From contig JABURQ010000046.1 in NCBI GenBank assembly GCA_014762625.1, positions 1 to 56,097 of the forward strand: a DNA stretch of 56,097 nt, written 5' to 3'. The stretch is from Planctomycetaceae bacterium (lineage in GTDB: Bacteria; Planctomycetota; Planctomycetia; Planctomycetales; Planctomycetaceae). The notes below the pieces were generated by a model. The model did not search any database. It was given only the letters and a program-made list of their open reading frames with translations, and was not told the DNA's origin. Made by a program: the position numbers and the translations under genes. This document shows positions 1 to 9,011 of the stretch, piece by piece (position 1 is the stretch's first letter; the number at the start of each line of letters is the position of its first letter).

Positions 1-2
1 AC

Positions 3-860
3 CTGCCGACCCATCAGATGATCTCGGATGCCGCGTCGAAAATACAAATTCACCGCATCTGTCATCATCGGTGGTTTTTTGGGCAGGCGGCGATCGACTG
101 GTTCAACAAGTATGACGCCGATCATCACCTGTTCGTCTCAGATGCCTTAATGCAGGAACTGATTCGCGAATCGGGGGCACTGAAAGCGAGTTCCCGGAAG
201 GTTGTGTATGACGGTTTCACGCTGCCTTATGTTCCCGTTCAAGACGATCGATTGGCCGCTCGTCGGGAACTCGGCTTGTCTGAGGAGAAGTCGATTGTCC
301 TGTTCGCTGAGGAGGTCGTTGAACAAAAGGGGGTGGCGGACCTGATTCACGCCTGGCATTCTCTGGCCGACAAATGGCGAGAGCAGGCAGAGCTGCACAT
401 TGTTGGTAAAGCCCCGGTGGGGGAAGAGGCTTATCGTCGGGAAATGGAGCGACTTGCCGATGGGTTGGGCTGTCCGGTCTCTTTTCACGGCTATCAGCGG
501 AATGTCGATCAATGGTTGATCGCGTCGGATATTGTGATGGTTCCGTCTCACGGGGAATCGCTCGGGAATATTACGCTCGAGGCGATGGCCCAGGCGCGTC
601 CCGTCATTGGTGGAGACGCGGGAAGGGTATCCGAGACAGTCGTGCATAACAAAACAGGTTATTTGGTCCCTCCGAGGAAACCTGAATCGCTTGCAGTTGC
701 GCTCGAATTGCTGTTGGAGAGTCCCCGGAAACGCTTGCAGTACGGTGAGGCAGCCCGTCGACGGTGCGAAGAGATGTTCTCGCTGGAGACGCATACTCAA
801 GCAGTCCTGAGCGAATACGATCGTGTGTTGTCAAAGTCTCCAATGGCTGTTCATTCCTGA
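3..860 (+). CDS. GT4 family glycosyltransferase, 5' end outside window
   Basis: Retaining GT-B glycosyltransferase, probably moving a sugar from a nucleotide donor to a lipid-linked exopolysaccharide intermediate at the cytoplasmic membrane face. The visible part is the C-terminal half to two thirds of a normal GT4 protein. After a linker comes the donor-binding Rossmann lobe, with the usual EX7E pair at about E180 and E188 (HGESLGNITLEAM), counted from the first in-frame ATG at 18, and a GYLVPP segment near the end. The frame is open through base 3, so the true start is almost certainly upstream and the ATG at 18 is internal. It is the first of several glycosyltransferases on this strand. 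Donor and acceptor cannot be read from the sequence. Confidence 0.9.
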   Translation: MPTHQMISDAASKIQIHRICHHRWFFGQAAIDWFNKYDADHHLFVSDALMQELIRESGALKASSRKVVYDGFTLPYVPVQDDRLAARRELGLSEEKSIVLFAEEVVEQKGVADLIHAWHSLADKWREQAELHIVGKAPVGEEAYRREMERLADGLGCPVSFHGYQRNVDQWLIASDIVMVPSHGESLGNITLEAMAQARPVIGGDAGRVSETVVHNKTGYLVPPRKPESLAVALELLLESPRKRLQYGEAARRRCEEMFSLETHTQAVLSEYDRVLSKSPMAVHS

Positions 861-962
861 GTTTCCTGTGGAAAGCGAATTTAGGTTTTGTTGTCAGTCC
901 GTCGTCGTTCTTAATTCCGTGATTCCTATCGTCGCCTCTCCGAGAGTCTTTATTTCTTTGTC

Positions 963-3578
963 ATGACCGCGTCGCAAACTACAAAAGTCGAATCAGAGCA
1001 CACTTTCGCGGGCGGGTGTCTGCGAGTGCCGGTGCGTATGCGGACGAACCGGACGGTGACCTCCGGTCCGCGTCCGGTGCAGTTTGGAATCTGTTTGCCT
1101 GTCGGCTGGTCGCATACAATTCCCGCCGGTGCCTGGGAGCAGTCAGACGGGCAGAGTTCTCTTGAGGTTCAGTTCAAGCCGTTAACACATTATTTCGACG
1201 GTTCGTTGCAATGGCTGCAGGTGGATATGATCTGGCCCGCCGACGAAGAGGTGCCGGAGTCGGGACAGGTCTTGTTATTCCCGGCAGAGGCGCCGGACGA
1301 AGATTCAGGTCTCCGGCAGAGTTCCGCTGCCGTTTCATCGTTGACGGTTCCCTGGGGTGAGGAGTCACTCACTTTCGATGTTCGGGAGGGAAGGCTCCAG
1401 TGTTCCGGGAAGTCGCTGTTCACGGGGGACGGGATCGTGTGGCAGTATCGTGACGACCGGGGAGAGCTTCACACTCCGGTCTGGGACTCGATGGTCCTGG
1501 AGGAGCGTGGTTCGGTCAAAACTTCGATCTTGTTGCGCGGTCGGTTGAAAACGAAGCAGGCAATGTTGCGAATGGAGGCCCGGATCGTCCTGTTTCCGGA
1601 AATCGAAATCCTGCGTCTGGAAACGACGCTGCACAATCCCCGCCGTGCCCAGCATCCCGGCGGGATCTGGGATCTCGGCGACAAAGGTTCCATCTTCTTT
1701 CGCGAGTTATCGGTGCAGGTTCATTTCCGCCAGTCAAATGAATCGATACTGAGTTGGTCAGTGGATGAGGACGGCCCGGTCAACAATCGTCAGGTTCGTT
1801 ACGTCAAACTGTATCAGGATTCCAGTGGGGGAGAGAACTGGAACAGCCGCAATCATGTGAACGCCGAGGGAGAGATCGTTCCCCAGTTTCGCGGCTTCCA
1901 GCTCGATATCGATGGCCAGCAGGAACGAGGGGATCGGGCCACGCCGTCAATGGGTGTCTCGAATGAGCGGTACGCGATCGGTGTAGTCTATCCTGAGTTT
2001 TGGCAACAGTTTCCGAAAAGTCTCGAACTCTCGACGTCCAGGTTGGCTGTGGAGTTGTTTCCCGGTCAAACCGCCTCCCCGCACGAGCTTCAAGGAGGAG
2101 AGCGGAAGACACATCGTTTCTGGTTGAGTCTTTCAGCCGGCGAGGGACGAGATTCCGTGGAATCGGTCCGGGGGCTCACTTCTCCGGTCGTGGTGATTCC
2201 GGATCAGGATTATTTTATGAGCCAGGGGGCGATCTCTGATGGCACGAATATCTCGGCTTGCGACCGTCCGCACCTCGATCGGCTTCTACAAGCAGCGTTA
2301 GAGGGAGAACGTAGCCTTTACAAAAGTCGGGAACGCGTTGATGAGTATGGCTGGCGGAATTATGGCGAGTTGGTGGCCGATCACGAGGAAATGTACTACT
2401 CCGGACCGCTGCCGTTAGTCAGTCACTACAACAATCAGTTCGACCCCATCTACGGATTTTTGTTGAACTTCCTGCGGGTGGGTGATCTGCGATTCTTCGA
2501 ACTGGCGGATGCTCTGGCTCGCCACGTCGTTGACATTGATCTGTACCACACCGAGGAGGACAAGTGGGCTTATAACGGCGGATTGTACTGGCACACGGAT
2601 CATTACAAACACGCTCACACCGCGACGCATCGCAGCTTTTCAAAAGAGAATCGTCCGGAAGCCGGGGATTACGGCGGCGGTCCCTGTAACGAGCAGAACT
2701 ACACGACCGGATTGCTGCTGCATTATTATCTGACGGGGAGTTCGGCGAGTCGAGAAGCGGTTGTGCAACTGGCTGACTGGGTCATTCAGATGGATGACGG
2801 CTCGCGTTCTCTATTCAGGTATCTTGTTTCGGGACCGACTGGTCTGGCAAGTATGACTCGCGAAGAGTCTTTTCATGGTCCGGGTCGAGGAGCCGGGAAC
2901 TCGATCAATGCACTGCTGGATGCCTGGGCTTTAACTTGGGATGCCAAATATCTGAAGTATGCCGAGGCACTGATGCGGCGTTGTATTCATCCTGCGGATT
3001 CGATTGACGAACTCGATCTGTTGAACGCGGAAGATCGCTGGTCCTATACCGTCTTCCTCACCAGTCTGCTGAAATACCTGAAGTTGAAAAGCCGGTTCGA
3101 TCGACGAGATGATGCTTACTGGTACGGTCGTTGCGCTCTGGTGCATTATGCCACCTGGATGTCGCAGCATGAACGTCCCTATCTGGACGCGGCTGATGAG
3201 TTGGAATATCCGACAGAGACCTGGCCTGCTCAGGATTTGAGAAAGGCCAACGTGTTGCGGAATTCTGCCTGTTATGTGGCGGAACCGCTGCATACGCAAT
3301 TGATGGAACGCGGGACAGAGATTGCCGAAAGAGCGTGGTCCGATCTGTGGTCGTTTGAAACAGCCGCTTGCGCACGCCCCTTGGCGATTTTGATGGTGGA
3401 GGGACTCAAGGAGAATGCGACGCCGAGGCTATCACCCAGTGAGCGCGTGCCGGAGAGGGAATCTATCGATTCGTCTCAATTTGGGGAACCGATCCATTTT
3501 GAAGGGCAGAAGACTGTCGTCAAACGCCTGTTGAAGCAGCCTCACAAGCTTCTCAAAGCTTTGCTCGCATCTTCGTGA
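963..3578 (+). CDS. YetA / exo-rhamnogalacturonan-lyase-like protein
   Basis: Large 871-residue protein with no signal peptide. The N-terminal part (about 15-110) looks like the RIFT-barrel domain of the PcRGLX/YetA family (a PVQFGICLPVGW-type strand followed by HYFDGSLQWLQVDMIW). A beta-sandwich stretch follows to about 400, and an aromatic-rich alpha-rich region (about 430-830; EEMYYSG, GGLYWHTDHY, HATHRSF) fits an alpha/alpha toroid. Known family members cleave rhamnogalacturonan-type chains, so a role in trimming or turning over an acidic polysaccharide is inferred. It lies between a glycosyltransferase and a polyprenyl transferase on the same strand, about 100 nt from each. Family assignment is from fold pattern and motif likeness. 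Activity is uncertain, and the lack of an export signal is odd for a lyase. Confidence 0.6.
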   Translation: MTASQTTKVESEHTFAGGCLRVPVRMRTNRTVTSGPRPVQFGICLPVGWSHTIPAGAWEQSDGQSSLEVQFKPLTHYFDGSLQWLQVDMIWPADEEVPESGQVLLFPAEAPDEDSGLRQSSAAVSSLTVPWGEESLTFDVREGRLQCSGKSLFTGDGIVWQYRDDRGELHTPVWDSMVLEERGSVKTSILLRGRLKTKQAMLRMEARIVLFPEIEILRLETTLHNPRRAQHPGGIWDLGDKGSIFFRELSVQVHFRQSNESILSWSVDEDGPVNNRQVRYVKLYQDSSGGENWNSRNHVNAEGEIVPQFRGFQLDIDGQQERGDRATPSMGVSNERYAIGVVYPEFWQQFPKSLELSTSRLAVELFPGQTASPHELQGGERKTHRFWLSLSAGEGRDSVESVRGLTSPVVVIPDQDYFMSQGAISDGTNISACDRPHLDRLLQAALEGERSLYKSRERVDEYGWRNYGELVADHEEMYYSGPLPLVSHYNNQFDPIYGFLLNFLRVGDLRFFELADALARHVVDIDLYHTEEDKWAYNGGLYWHTDHYKHAHTATHRSFSKENRPEAGDYGGGPCNEQNYTTGLLLHYYLTGSSASREAVVQLADWVIQMDDGSRSLFRYLVSGPTGLASMTREESFHGPGRGAGNSINALLDAWALTWDAKYLKYAEALMRRCIHPADSIDELDLLNAEDRWSYTVFLTSLLKYLKLKSRFDRRDDAYWYGRCALVHYATWMSQHERPYLDAADELEYPTETWPAQDLRKANVLRNSACYVAEPLHTQLMERGTEIAERAWSDLWSFETAACARPLAILMVEGLKENATPRLSPSERVPERESIDSSQFGEPIHFEGQKTVVKRLLKQPHKLLKALLASS

Positions 3579-3681
3579 AATTTCGGAAGTTTCCCGAGGT
3601 TTGGTTCTGGAAAGAGATTCATTTTTGATATTGGCAGAATGTGCGACTACGACTGCTGATTAATAGTAAGGGAAGAAAAAG

Positions 3682-4746
3682 ATGACAAAAATCGCAAATG
3701 ACTTGAAAACTGAGGCGAATGAGTCCGCTTTAGTCACAGATAAAGTAGATAAAGTGCAAGGGGGCGAACAGCATGCAGGTTCCGTGTCATCGGAATTGCG
3801 GTGGATGCCGTATGTTGAAATCGCTCGTCCCGACCATTGGTTTAAGAATGTCTTTATGCTGGTTGGTGTTGTGCTGGCCTATTTTTACTATATGGAAGCA
3901 GGCACGCTTTCGCAGATCGGCTCGATTTGCATGGCCTTATTTGTGGCTTGTATGGTTGCCTCCAGCAATTACGTCATCAACGAAATCCTCGATGCACCAA
4001 CCGACCTTGATCATCCAGTAAAACGACATCGTCCGATCCCTTCCGGAAAGGTTAATCTCAAGATTGCTTACTTGGAATGGATTGCTTTGGGGGTAATTGG
4101 GCTTACCGCCGCTTGGGTAGTCAATGTGCCGTTTTTTCTCTCTTCACTCGCATTGTTGGTGATGGGGCTGATTTACAACATTCCTCCAGTGCGCACCAAA
4201 GAGTTGCCTTATCTGGATGTTGTGTCTGAGTCAGTCAACAATCCGATCCGACTCATGATGGGTTGGTTTGCCGTCAACCCGGGAGAAATTCCGCCGGTTT
4301 CGTTACTGGTTTCGTACTGGATGGTCGGTGCCTTTTTTATGGCGAGCAAGCGTTATGCCGAGTATCGCGCCATTGGCAACAAAGGTGTCGCCATGGCCTA
4401 TCGAAAATCGTTCGCGTATTACGACGACAATCGCTTATTGACCAGTATGTTCTTTTATTCCTGCGGATCAGCACTATTGCTCGGTGTGTTCATCATTAGG
4501 TATCACCTTGAATTGATTCTCTGTGTGCCGTTGATGGCTGGTTTTTTCAGTAGCTATATGAAGGTTACTTTGAAAGAGGATAGCCCGGTGCAGAATCCTG
4601 AGAAACTCTACAGAGAGCGAGGATTGATGCTGTATCTCTGTCTTTGCCTGGCCGTGTTTCTGGGATTGATGTTCGCCGAGATACCCGCCATGTACGAAAT
4701 TTTCAATATCAAGTCTTCGCGTGTCCCCCCCTTGTGGAGGTTTTAA
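3682..4746 (+). CDS. UbiA-family polyprenyl-phosphate transferase (DPPR-synthase-like)
   Basis: Multi-pass membrane enzyme of 354 residues in the UbiA superfamily. The Mg-pyrophosphate motif NX3DX3D is intact at N100, D104 and D108, followed by HPVKRHRPIPSG, the arrangement found in decaprenyl-phosphate phosphoribosyltransferases rather than in quinone prenyltransferases. The first 45 residues are a hydrophilic tail, then about eight or nine hydrophobic segments. In the relatives, phosphoribose from PRPP is placed on polyprenyl phosphate and a HAD phosphatase removes the 5-phosphate. A HAD-IB phosphatase gene sits in the same cluster at 8187-8873, which supports that pairing. An AAGGGAAG stretch 8 nt before the ATG is a plausible ribosome-binding site. 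Substrate assignment is inference. Confidence 0.82.
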   Translation: MTKIANDLKTEANESALVTDKVDKVQGGEQHAGSVSSELRWMPYVEIARPDHWFKNVFMLVGVVLAYFYYMEAGTLSQIGSICMALFVACMVASSNYVINEILDAPTDLDHPVKRHRPIPSGKVNLKIAYLEWIALGVIGLTAAWVVNVPFFLSSLALLVMGLIYNIPPVRTKELPYLDVVSESVNNPIRLMMGWFAVNPGEIPPVSLLVSYWMVGAFFMASKRYAEYRAIGNKGVAMAYRKSFAYYDDNRLLTSMFFYSCGSALLLGVFIIRYHLELILCVPLMAGFFSSYMKVTLKEDSPVQNPEKLYRERGLMLYLCLCLAVFLGLMFAEIPAMYEIFNIKSSRVPPLWRF

Positions 4747-4800
4747 ATTTCTCAGGTAGAGATGTTAGCGACTCCACGAATTAAAACTCGATGAAAATTC

Positions 4801-6237
4801 ATGTCTAGTACACCCATGATGATTGAGACACAGCAAAGCGAAGACGAAAAGGTGAAGCCGGTTTCCCGGTTTGCCTGGTTGTCAGCGTTGTTGTTTGCTG
4901 GAGCAGTTCTACGAATTCTTATCTGGAATTCGACCGCAGGCATGCCGGTTCAGATTGTTGATGCCCAAGATTACAACCGGTTAGCGGTTGGGCTGGTGGA
5001 GACAGGTAAGTATTTGACTCCCTCTGGAGAACTTAGCTCGCAAAGACCTCCCTTGTACCCCTGGTTGGTGGCACAAATTTATCGCCTACACGGGGTAGAG
5101 AACTTTCAAGCGGTGCGGGCCTGGCAGGGCTTATTGAGCTTATGCACAGTTCTACTGGTCTATCGACTGGGCGTGTTGATTTATTCTCCTTCAGTGGGGC
5201 TGTGGGCGGCGGCGTTTGCCACATTTTATCCCTCACTGCTAGGATTCAATTGCCTCTTATTGAGCGAAACCTTATTCACGTTCCTGCTGACGGCAGGCAC
5301 GTGTTTGATTCTCGAAGCCAAGTATCGGAATCGCCTTTGGCTGCTGGCATTAGCGGGTGTAGTGATGGGGCTCGCCGCTCTCACGCGTAGCGTTCAACTC
5401 ATGACTCTTCCTTTTTTGGGAGTCTATTTGGGGTTTGTCTGGAATGGTAAGTTGGGACGTAAATTGATTGCCGCGTGTTTGCCCATCCTGTTCTTTGGCC
5501 TGACGATCGCTCCCTGGTCCTACCGAAACACGCAGGTTCAGGAAGTCTTTACGTTGATTGATGTGATGGGTGGCCGAAATGCAATGATGGGGAATTATGA
5601 GCACACACCACTGGATCGATCTTGGGCAACAATTTCGGATGTGACTGGAGACAAAGCATGGCACGTAGTCCTTCAGGAGAAGAATCCGGAAGTCCAAGGT
5701 ATGACCCAAGGGCAACTTGATAAAGCCGCAATGAAGTATGGCATCGAGTTCGTTCTTAAGCATCCCGTTCTTTCCGCTCAACGTACGATTGTCCGTTTCT
5801 TCAATTTCTGGCAATTAGAGCGGACGCTGGTGGCCGGTACCCAGAAAGGTCTGTGGGGTGAATTGACCAAACTACAGTTGTTGATTATGGCTGCGGTGAT
5901 TATGGGAGCCTATGCAACGGTCATGTACGCGGCGTTCCTGGGGATGTGGTTGTCACCACCGGAGCAAAAAAGTGATTTGATCTTGTTGGGGATTTCCATT
6001 CTGGTGCCTTGCTTGATTCATTCTGCGATCTTTGCTCATTCACGATATCACTTACCGTTGATGCCACTTATGTACCTCTTTGCGGCAGCCGCCGTTACGC
6101 ACTTACGAGTGATCTATCGCCAGTTGGGGACAATGCGGTTCTGGCTCGCGATTAGTTGTTGCCTCATTCTGACGCTCGGCTGGCTTCGTGAGATTGTGTT
6201 TGTGGACCTCGCTCAAACACAATTACTCATCAATTAA
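4801..6237 (+). CDS. GT39-type membrane glycosyltransferase (ArnT/PMT-like)
   Basis: Integral membrane protein of 478 residues with about ten to twelve hydrophobic segments. After the first membrane helix there is a loop with D-A-Q-D-Y-N and then QRPPLYPWLVAQIY, the signature loop of GT39 / ArnT-like enzymes that use polyprenyl-phosphate sugars on the periplasmic side. A long C-terminal membrane array follows, including a HSRYHLPLMPLMYLF segment typical of the family. It sits 54 nt after the UbiA-type gene, which would make a polyprenyl-phosphate-linked sugar, so the two plausibly form a donor-and-user pair. The sugar and the acceptor are unknown. Confidence 0.82.
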   Translation: MSSTPMMIETQQSEDEKVKPVSRFAWLSALLFAGAVLRILIWNSTAGMPVQIVDAQDYNRLAVGLVETGKYLTPSGELSSQRPPLYPWLVAQIYRLHGVENFQAVRAWQGLLSLCTVLLVYRLGVLIYSPSVGLWAAAFATFYPSLLGFNCLLLSETLFTFLLTAGTCLILEAKYRNRLWLLALAGVVMGLAALTRSVQLMTLPFLGVYLGFVWNGKLGRKLIAACLPILFFGLTIAPWSYRNTQVQEVFTLIDVMGGRNAMMGNYEHTPLDRSWATISDVTGDKAWHVVLQEKNPEVQGMTQGQLDKAAMKYGIEFVLKHPVLSAQRTIVRFFNFWQLERTLVAGTQKGLWGELTKLQLLIMAAVIMGAYATVMYAAFLGMWLSPPEQKSDLILLGISILVPCLIHSAIFAHSRYHLPLMPLMYLFAAAAVTHLRVIYRQLGTMRFWLAISCCLILTLGWLREIVFVDLAQTQLLIN

Positions 6238-6264
6238 ATTCTTTCAAAGAATGGGACTGGTCTC

Positions 6265-8133
6265 ATGCCAGGACTCTGCGGAATACTTTCAACTGTCGAT
6301 GAGTTACAACTGCGACAAGCGATCGAACAAATGGGCGATCGGATGTTGCATCATGATTGGTACGGAACAGAATATGTTGTACGCCCCGAACAGGGTATCG
6401 CGCTAGGTCATGTGCATCTCGGTTACCGCCCCAGAGAGAAGACCCTGTCCCCGCCTGAGGCAAGAGATGTCTTGCTGATTGATGGTGAGATCATTCGCTC
6501 ACCTATTGCCGATTCGACGCAAACACCGCTCGCGGAAAAGGTATTACAGGCGCATCTGGAGACAAGAGAGGCATTCTGGAGAGAATCTCACGGAAAATTT
6601 AACGTTGTGTCTTGGGAGCCAGCTACTGAGACGCTCAGTATCATCAACGATCCTTATGGGATGAAACCGCTTTATTACATTGAGGAAGGTGACTTATTTG
6701 CCTTTGCGAGTGAACTGAAATCTTTGCAGGCGATAGATGCTGTTGGATTAGCGATCGATCCGGTGGGCGTGATTCAGTTTTTTACCTTCGGACATCTTTG
6801 GGGGACTCATACGTTTCGTGAGTCCGTCAAAGTTTTGCCTCCGGGGGCCATGCTGACCTATTCGCGTTCCGAGGGTGTTGTTCGAATATCACGTTACCAT
6901 TCCTTACCAGCACCAGACCCAGGCGACTCTTCCGAAGACGCGCTCCAGCTCGTGGATGAAGCATTTTCCGAATCCGTCAAAAATAGTACGACAGAGACCG
7001 AGCATCTGGGGCTGGCACTTTCTGGAGGAATGGACACACGCACGTTATTCGCACTGATGGATGAGGGAGATTGTGCCTCATTACAGACACTTTGTATGGG
7101 GATGAAAGGTTCTCGCGATCAGGTCTCGGCTCGAAAAATGGCACACTGTAAAGGAAGCCTGTATCAGGACTTTGTGCTCGACAATCAGTTCTTGAAGAAT
7201 TTTCGCTTTCATCTGGATCGAATGGTGCAGCTGACGGACGGCCACTATCTCTCCCAATGTATTGTGATGCCGACGTTTCCCAAATATCGAGAACTCGGAA
7301 TTCAAACGCTGCTGCGTGGGCATGCGGGTGAGCTCATGCATATGAACAAAGCTTACAACTTTTCGTTGGATCAGGCTGCCTTGAATCTACAGACTGAAAC
7401 GGAACTTGAAGGATGGCTCTTTCAGCATCTCAGGGCCTATATGTTGGAGTCGCTCGATCAGCCTTTGTTGGCGTTTGCCGACCAAGCCGAATGTGACCAA
7501 GTGGCTCGTGATACCATCCACACATCATTGCAAGAGTCACAAAGCTGGGGACGGCCGACCGATCGGATATGGCAAGTTTTCATCACCGAACGACTGCGAC
7601 GTGAGACGGCGATGTCGTTGGCAAAATTTGGTTCGGTTGTGGAGACTCGGCTACCCTATCTCGACCCTGGAGTCCTTTCTGCGCTCTCCAGATTGCCTGC
7701 CGAAAGCAAACTGGATGAGTCGATCCAAGCTGAAATGCTCAGAAAACATTACCCGTCCTTTTTAGGCATCACCAATGTCAACACAGGAGCTCGTGTCGAT
7801 GCGGGTACGCTGACGAAAAAGATTCAGTCACTGAAAATGCGTGTGTTTGCCAAACTCGGTTTCCCCGGTTACCAGCCTTATGAACGTTTAGGTCTTTGGT
7901 TGCGTCGGGAACTCGCTCCAATGGTACGTGAGATCCTGTTGAGCGATCAATGCCTCGATCGCGGGATTTTCAATCCCGAAACAGTCAGGACTACGGTCGA
8001 TCAGCATTTGTCAGGTCGTCGAAATCACACTTTTTTATTGATGGCGATGATGATCTACGAACGAGGTCAACAACTGATATTCAATCCGCAGGAGAACATG
8101 GCCACTCAGGCCACGGAACAAGTGACTTTATAA
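6265..8133 (+). CDS. Asparagine-synthetase-like protein with eroded catalytic motifs
   Basis: 622 residues with the two-domain layout of AsnB: class II glutaminase fold (about 1-200), then ATP-pyrophosphatase domain (about 230-600). Key residues differ from working enzymes. The Cys is at position 5 (MPGLCGI) instead of directly after Met. The usual FNGEIYN is replaced by IDGEIIR at 72-78, losing the oxyanion-hole Asn. The PP-loop reads SGGMDTR (253-259) instead of SGGLDSS, and the SGDGGDE segment is RGHAGEL (351-357). Glutamine hydrolysis is therefore unlikely, while ATP use is possible but altered. Such relatives occur in natural-product and exopolysaccharide clusters as amide or ester formers. 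The gene is 27 nt after the GT39 gene. Actual function is unknown. Confidence 0.85.
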   Translation: MPGLCGILSTVDELQLRQAIEQMGDRMLHHDWYGTEYVVRPEQGIALGHVHLGYRPREKTLSPPEARDVLLIDGEIIRSPIADSTQTPLAEKVLQAHLETREAFWRESHGKFNVVSWEPATETLSIINDPYGMKPLYYIEEGDLFAFASELKSLQAIDAVGLAIDPVGVIQFFTFGHLWGTHTFRESVKVLPPGAMLTYSRSEGVVRISRYHSLPAPDPGDSSEDALQLVDEAFSESVKNSTTETEHLGLALSGGMDTRTLFALMDEGDCASLQTLCMGMKGSRDQVSARKMAHCKGSLYQDFVLDNQFLKNFRFHLDRMVQLTDGHYLSQCIVMPTFPKYRELGIQTLLRGHAGELMHMNKAYNFSLDQAALNLQTETELEGWLFQHLRAYMLESLDQPLLAFADQAECDQVARDTIHTSLQESQSWGRPTDRIWQVFITERLRRETAMSLAKFGSVVETRLPYLDPGVLSALSRLPAESKLDESIQAEMLRKHYPSFLGITNVNTGARVDAGTLTKKIQSLKMRVFAKLGFPGYQPYERLGLWLRRELAPMVREILLSDQCLDRGIFNPETVRTTVDQHLSGRRNHTFLLMAMMIYERGQQLIFNPQENMATQATEQVTL

Positions 8134-8186
8134 AACGCATCTCCGCATCGAATTTTATTAATTACATTCAGAAAACCCCACAACTA

Positions 8187-8873
8187 ATGTCTTTGGTGAC
8201 AGACAATAACACGAACCGACATCATCAATCCTTGGCCATTTTTGACCTGGATGGAACGCTGACGATTCGCGATAGTTTCGTCGCTTACCTGTGGACTTTT
8301 GGCAGAAGACAGAAACGGTATTTAGCTCTGACCGAGATGCCGGTCAGAATTGCAGCATACTTGGCCCGACTTCAACGCGACTATGAGGTGAAGGAACGCC
8401 TGTTGACCAGTTTTTTTCGAGGGGTTCCCCAGGCGATCATTCAGCAGCATACCGTTTGGTTCTGTCAGAACTGGTTACCTCGAAATCTCCATCCAATTGG
8501 TCTTCGACATCTGCAAGAACACCAGCAATCGAATCATCGCATCCTGCTGGTCTCGGCAAGCCCTGATCTCTACGTACGAGAGGTTGCGGAAACGTTAGGG
8601 ATCAAAGAGGTCCTCTGCACCGAAGTGGAATTTGATCGAGAAAGCTGCACGGGACGTTTACAGGGAAAAAATTGCAAAGGGGTTGAAAAAGTGACGCGTG
8701 TTGCGCGGTATTTAGAGAGTGAGAGTGCTCCTCCTTCTTCCTTTGCTTACGGCGACTCTTCTCATGATTATCCGCTTCTGCGCTGGGTCGATCGGGGCAT
8801 CCTCGTGAGTCGGAACAGCAGCCAGTTGTTAGCCTCCCCCCTGCCTGATAAGCATCTCACATCCAAGACCTAA
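8187..8873 (+). CDS. HAD-IB family phosphatase (SerB-like)
   Basis: Soluble 228-residue phosphohydrolase. Motif I DLDGT has the nucleophile D20 and general acid D22. Motif II is LLVSAS. The late acidic motif is GDSSHD (189-194), matching subfamily IB. The start at 8187 is chosen because everything before it in the open frame overlaps the preceding gene and shows no homology, and because the phosphatase domain begins about 15 residues later. In this locus its likeliest job is to dephosphorylate the product of the UbiA-type transferase at 3682, as in the decaprenylphosphoryl-ribose route. A generic sugar-phosphate or phosphoserine role cannot be excluded. Confidence 0.85.
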   Translation: MSLVTDNNTNRHHQSLAIFDLDGTLTIRDSFVAYLWTFGRRQKRYLALTEMPVRIAAYLARLQRDYEVKERLLTSFFRGVPQAIIQQHTVWFCQNWLPRNLHPIGLRHLQEHQQSNHRILLVSASPDLYVREVAETLGIKEVLCTEVEFDRESCTGRLQGKNCKGVEKVTRVARYLESESAPPSSFAYGDSSHDYPLLRWVDRGILVSRNSSQLLASPLPDKHLTSKT

Positions 8874-9011
8874 AGAGAAAGGGAGAGTCGGGGCGATCCT
8901 CCAACACCAGTGACAAGCCAAATTCCGTCGGTTCATTAGGTGTGGAAGTCCTCCTGCTGGTTGGGTGGCAAACTCAGTCTTGCTTTCCATGGAAACATAC
9001 GTCGGTGGTTC

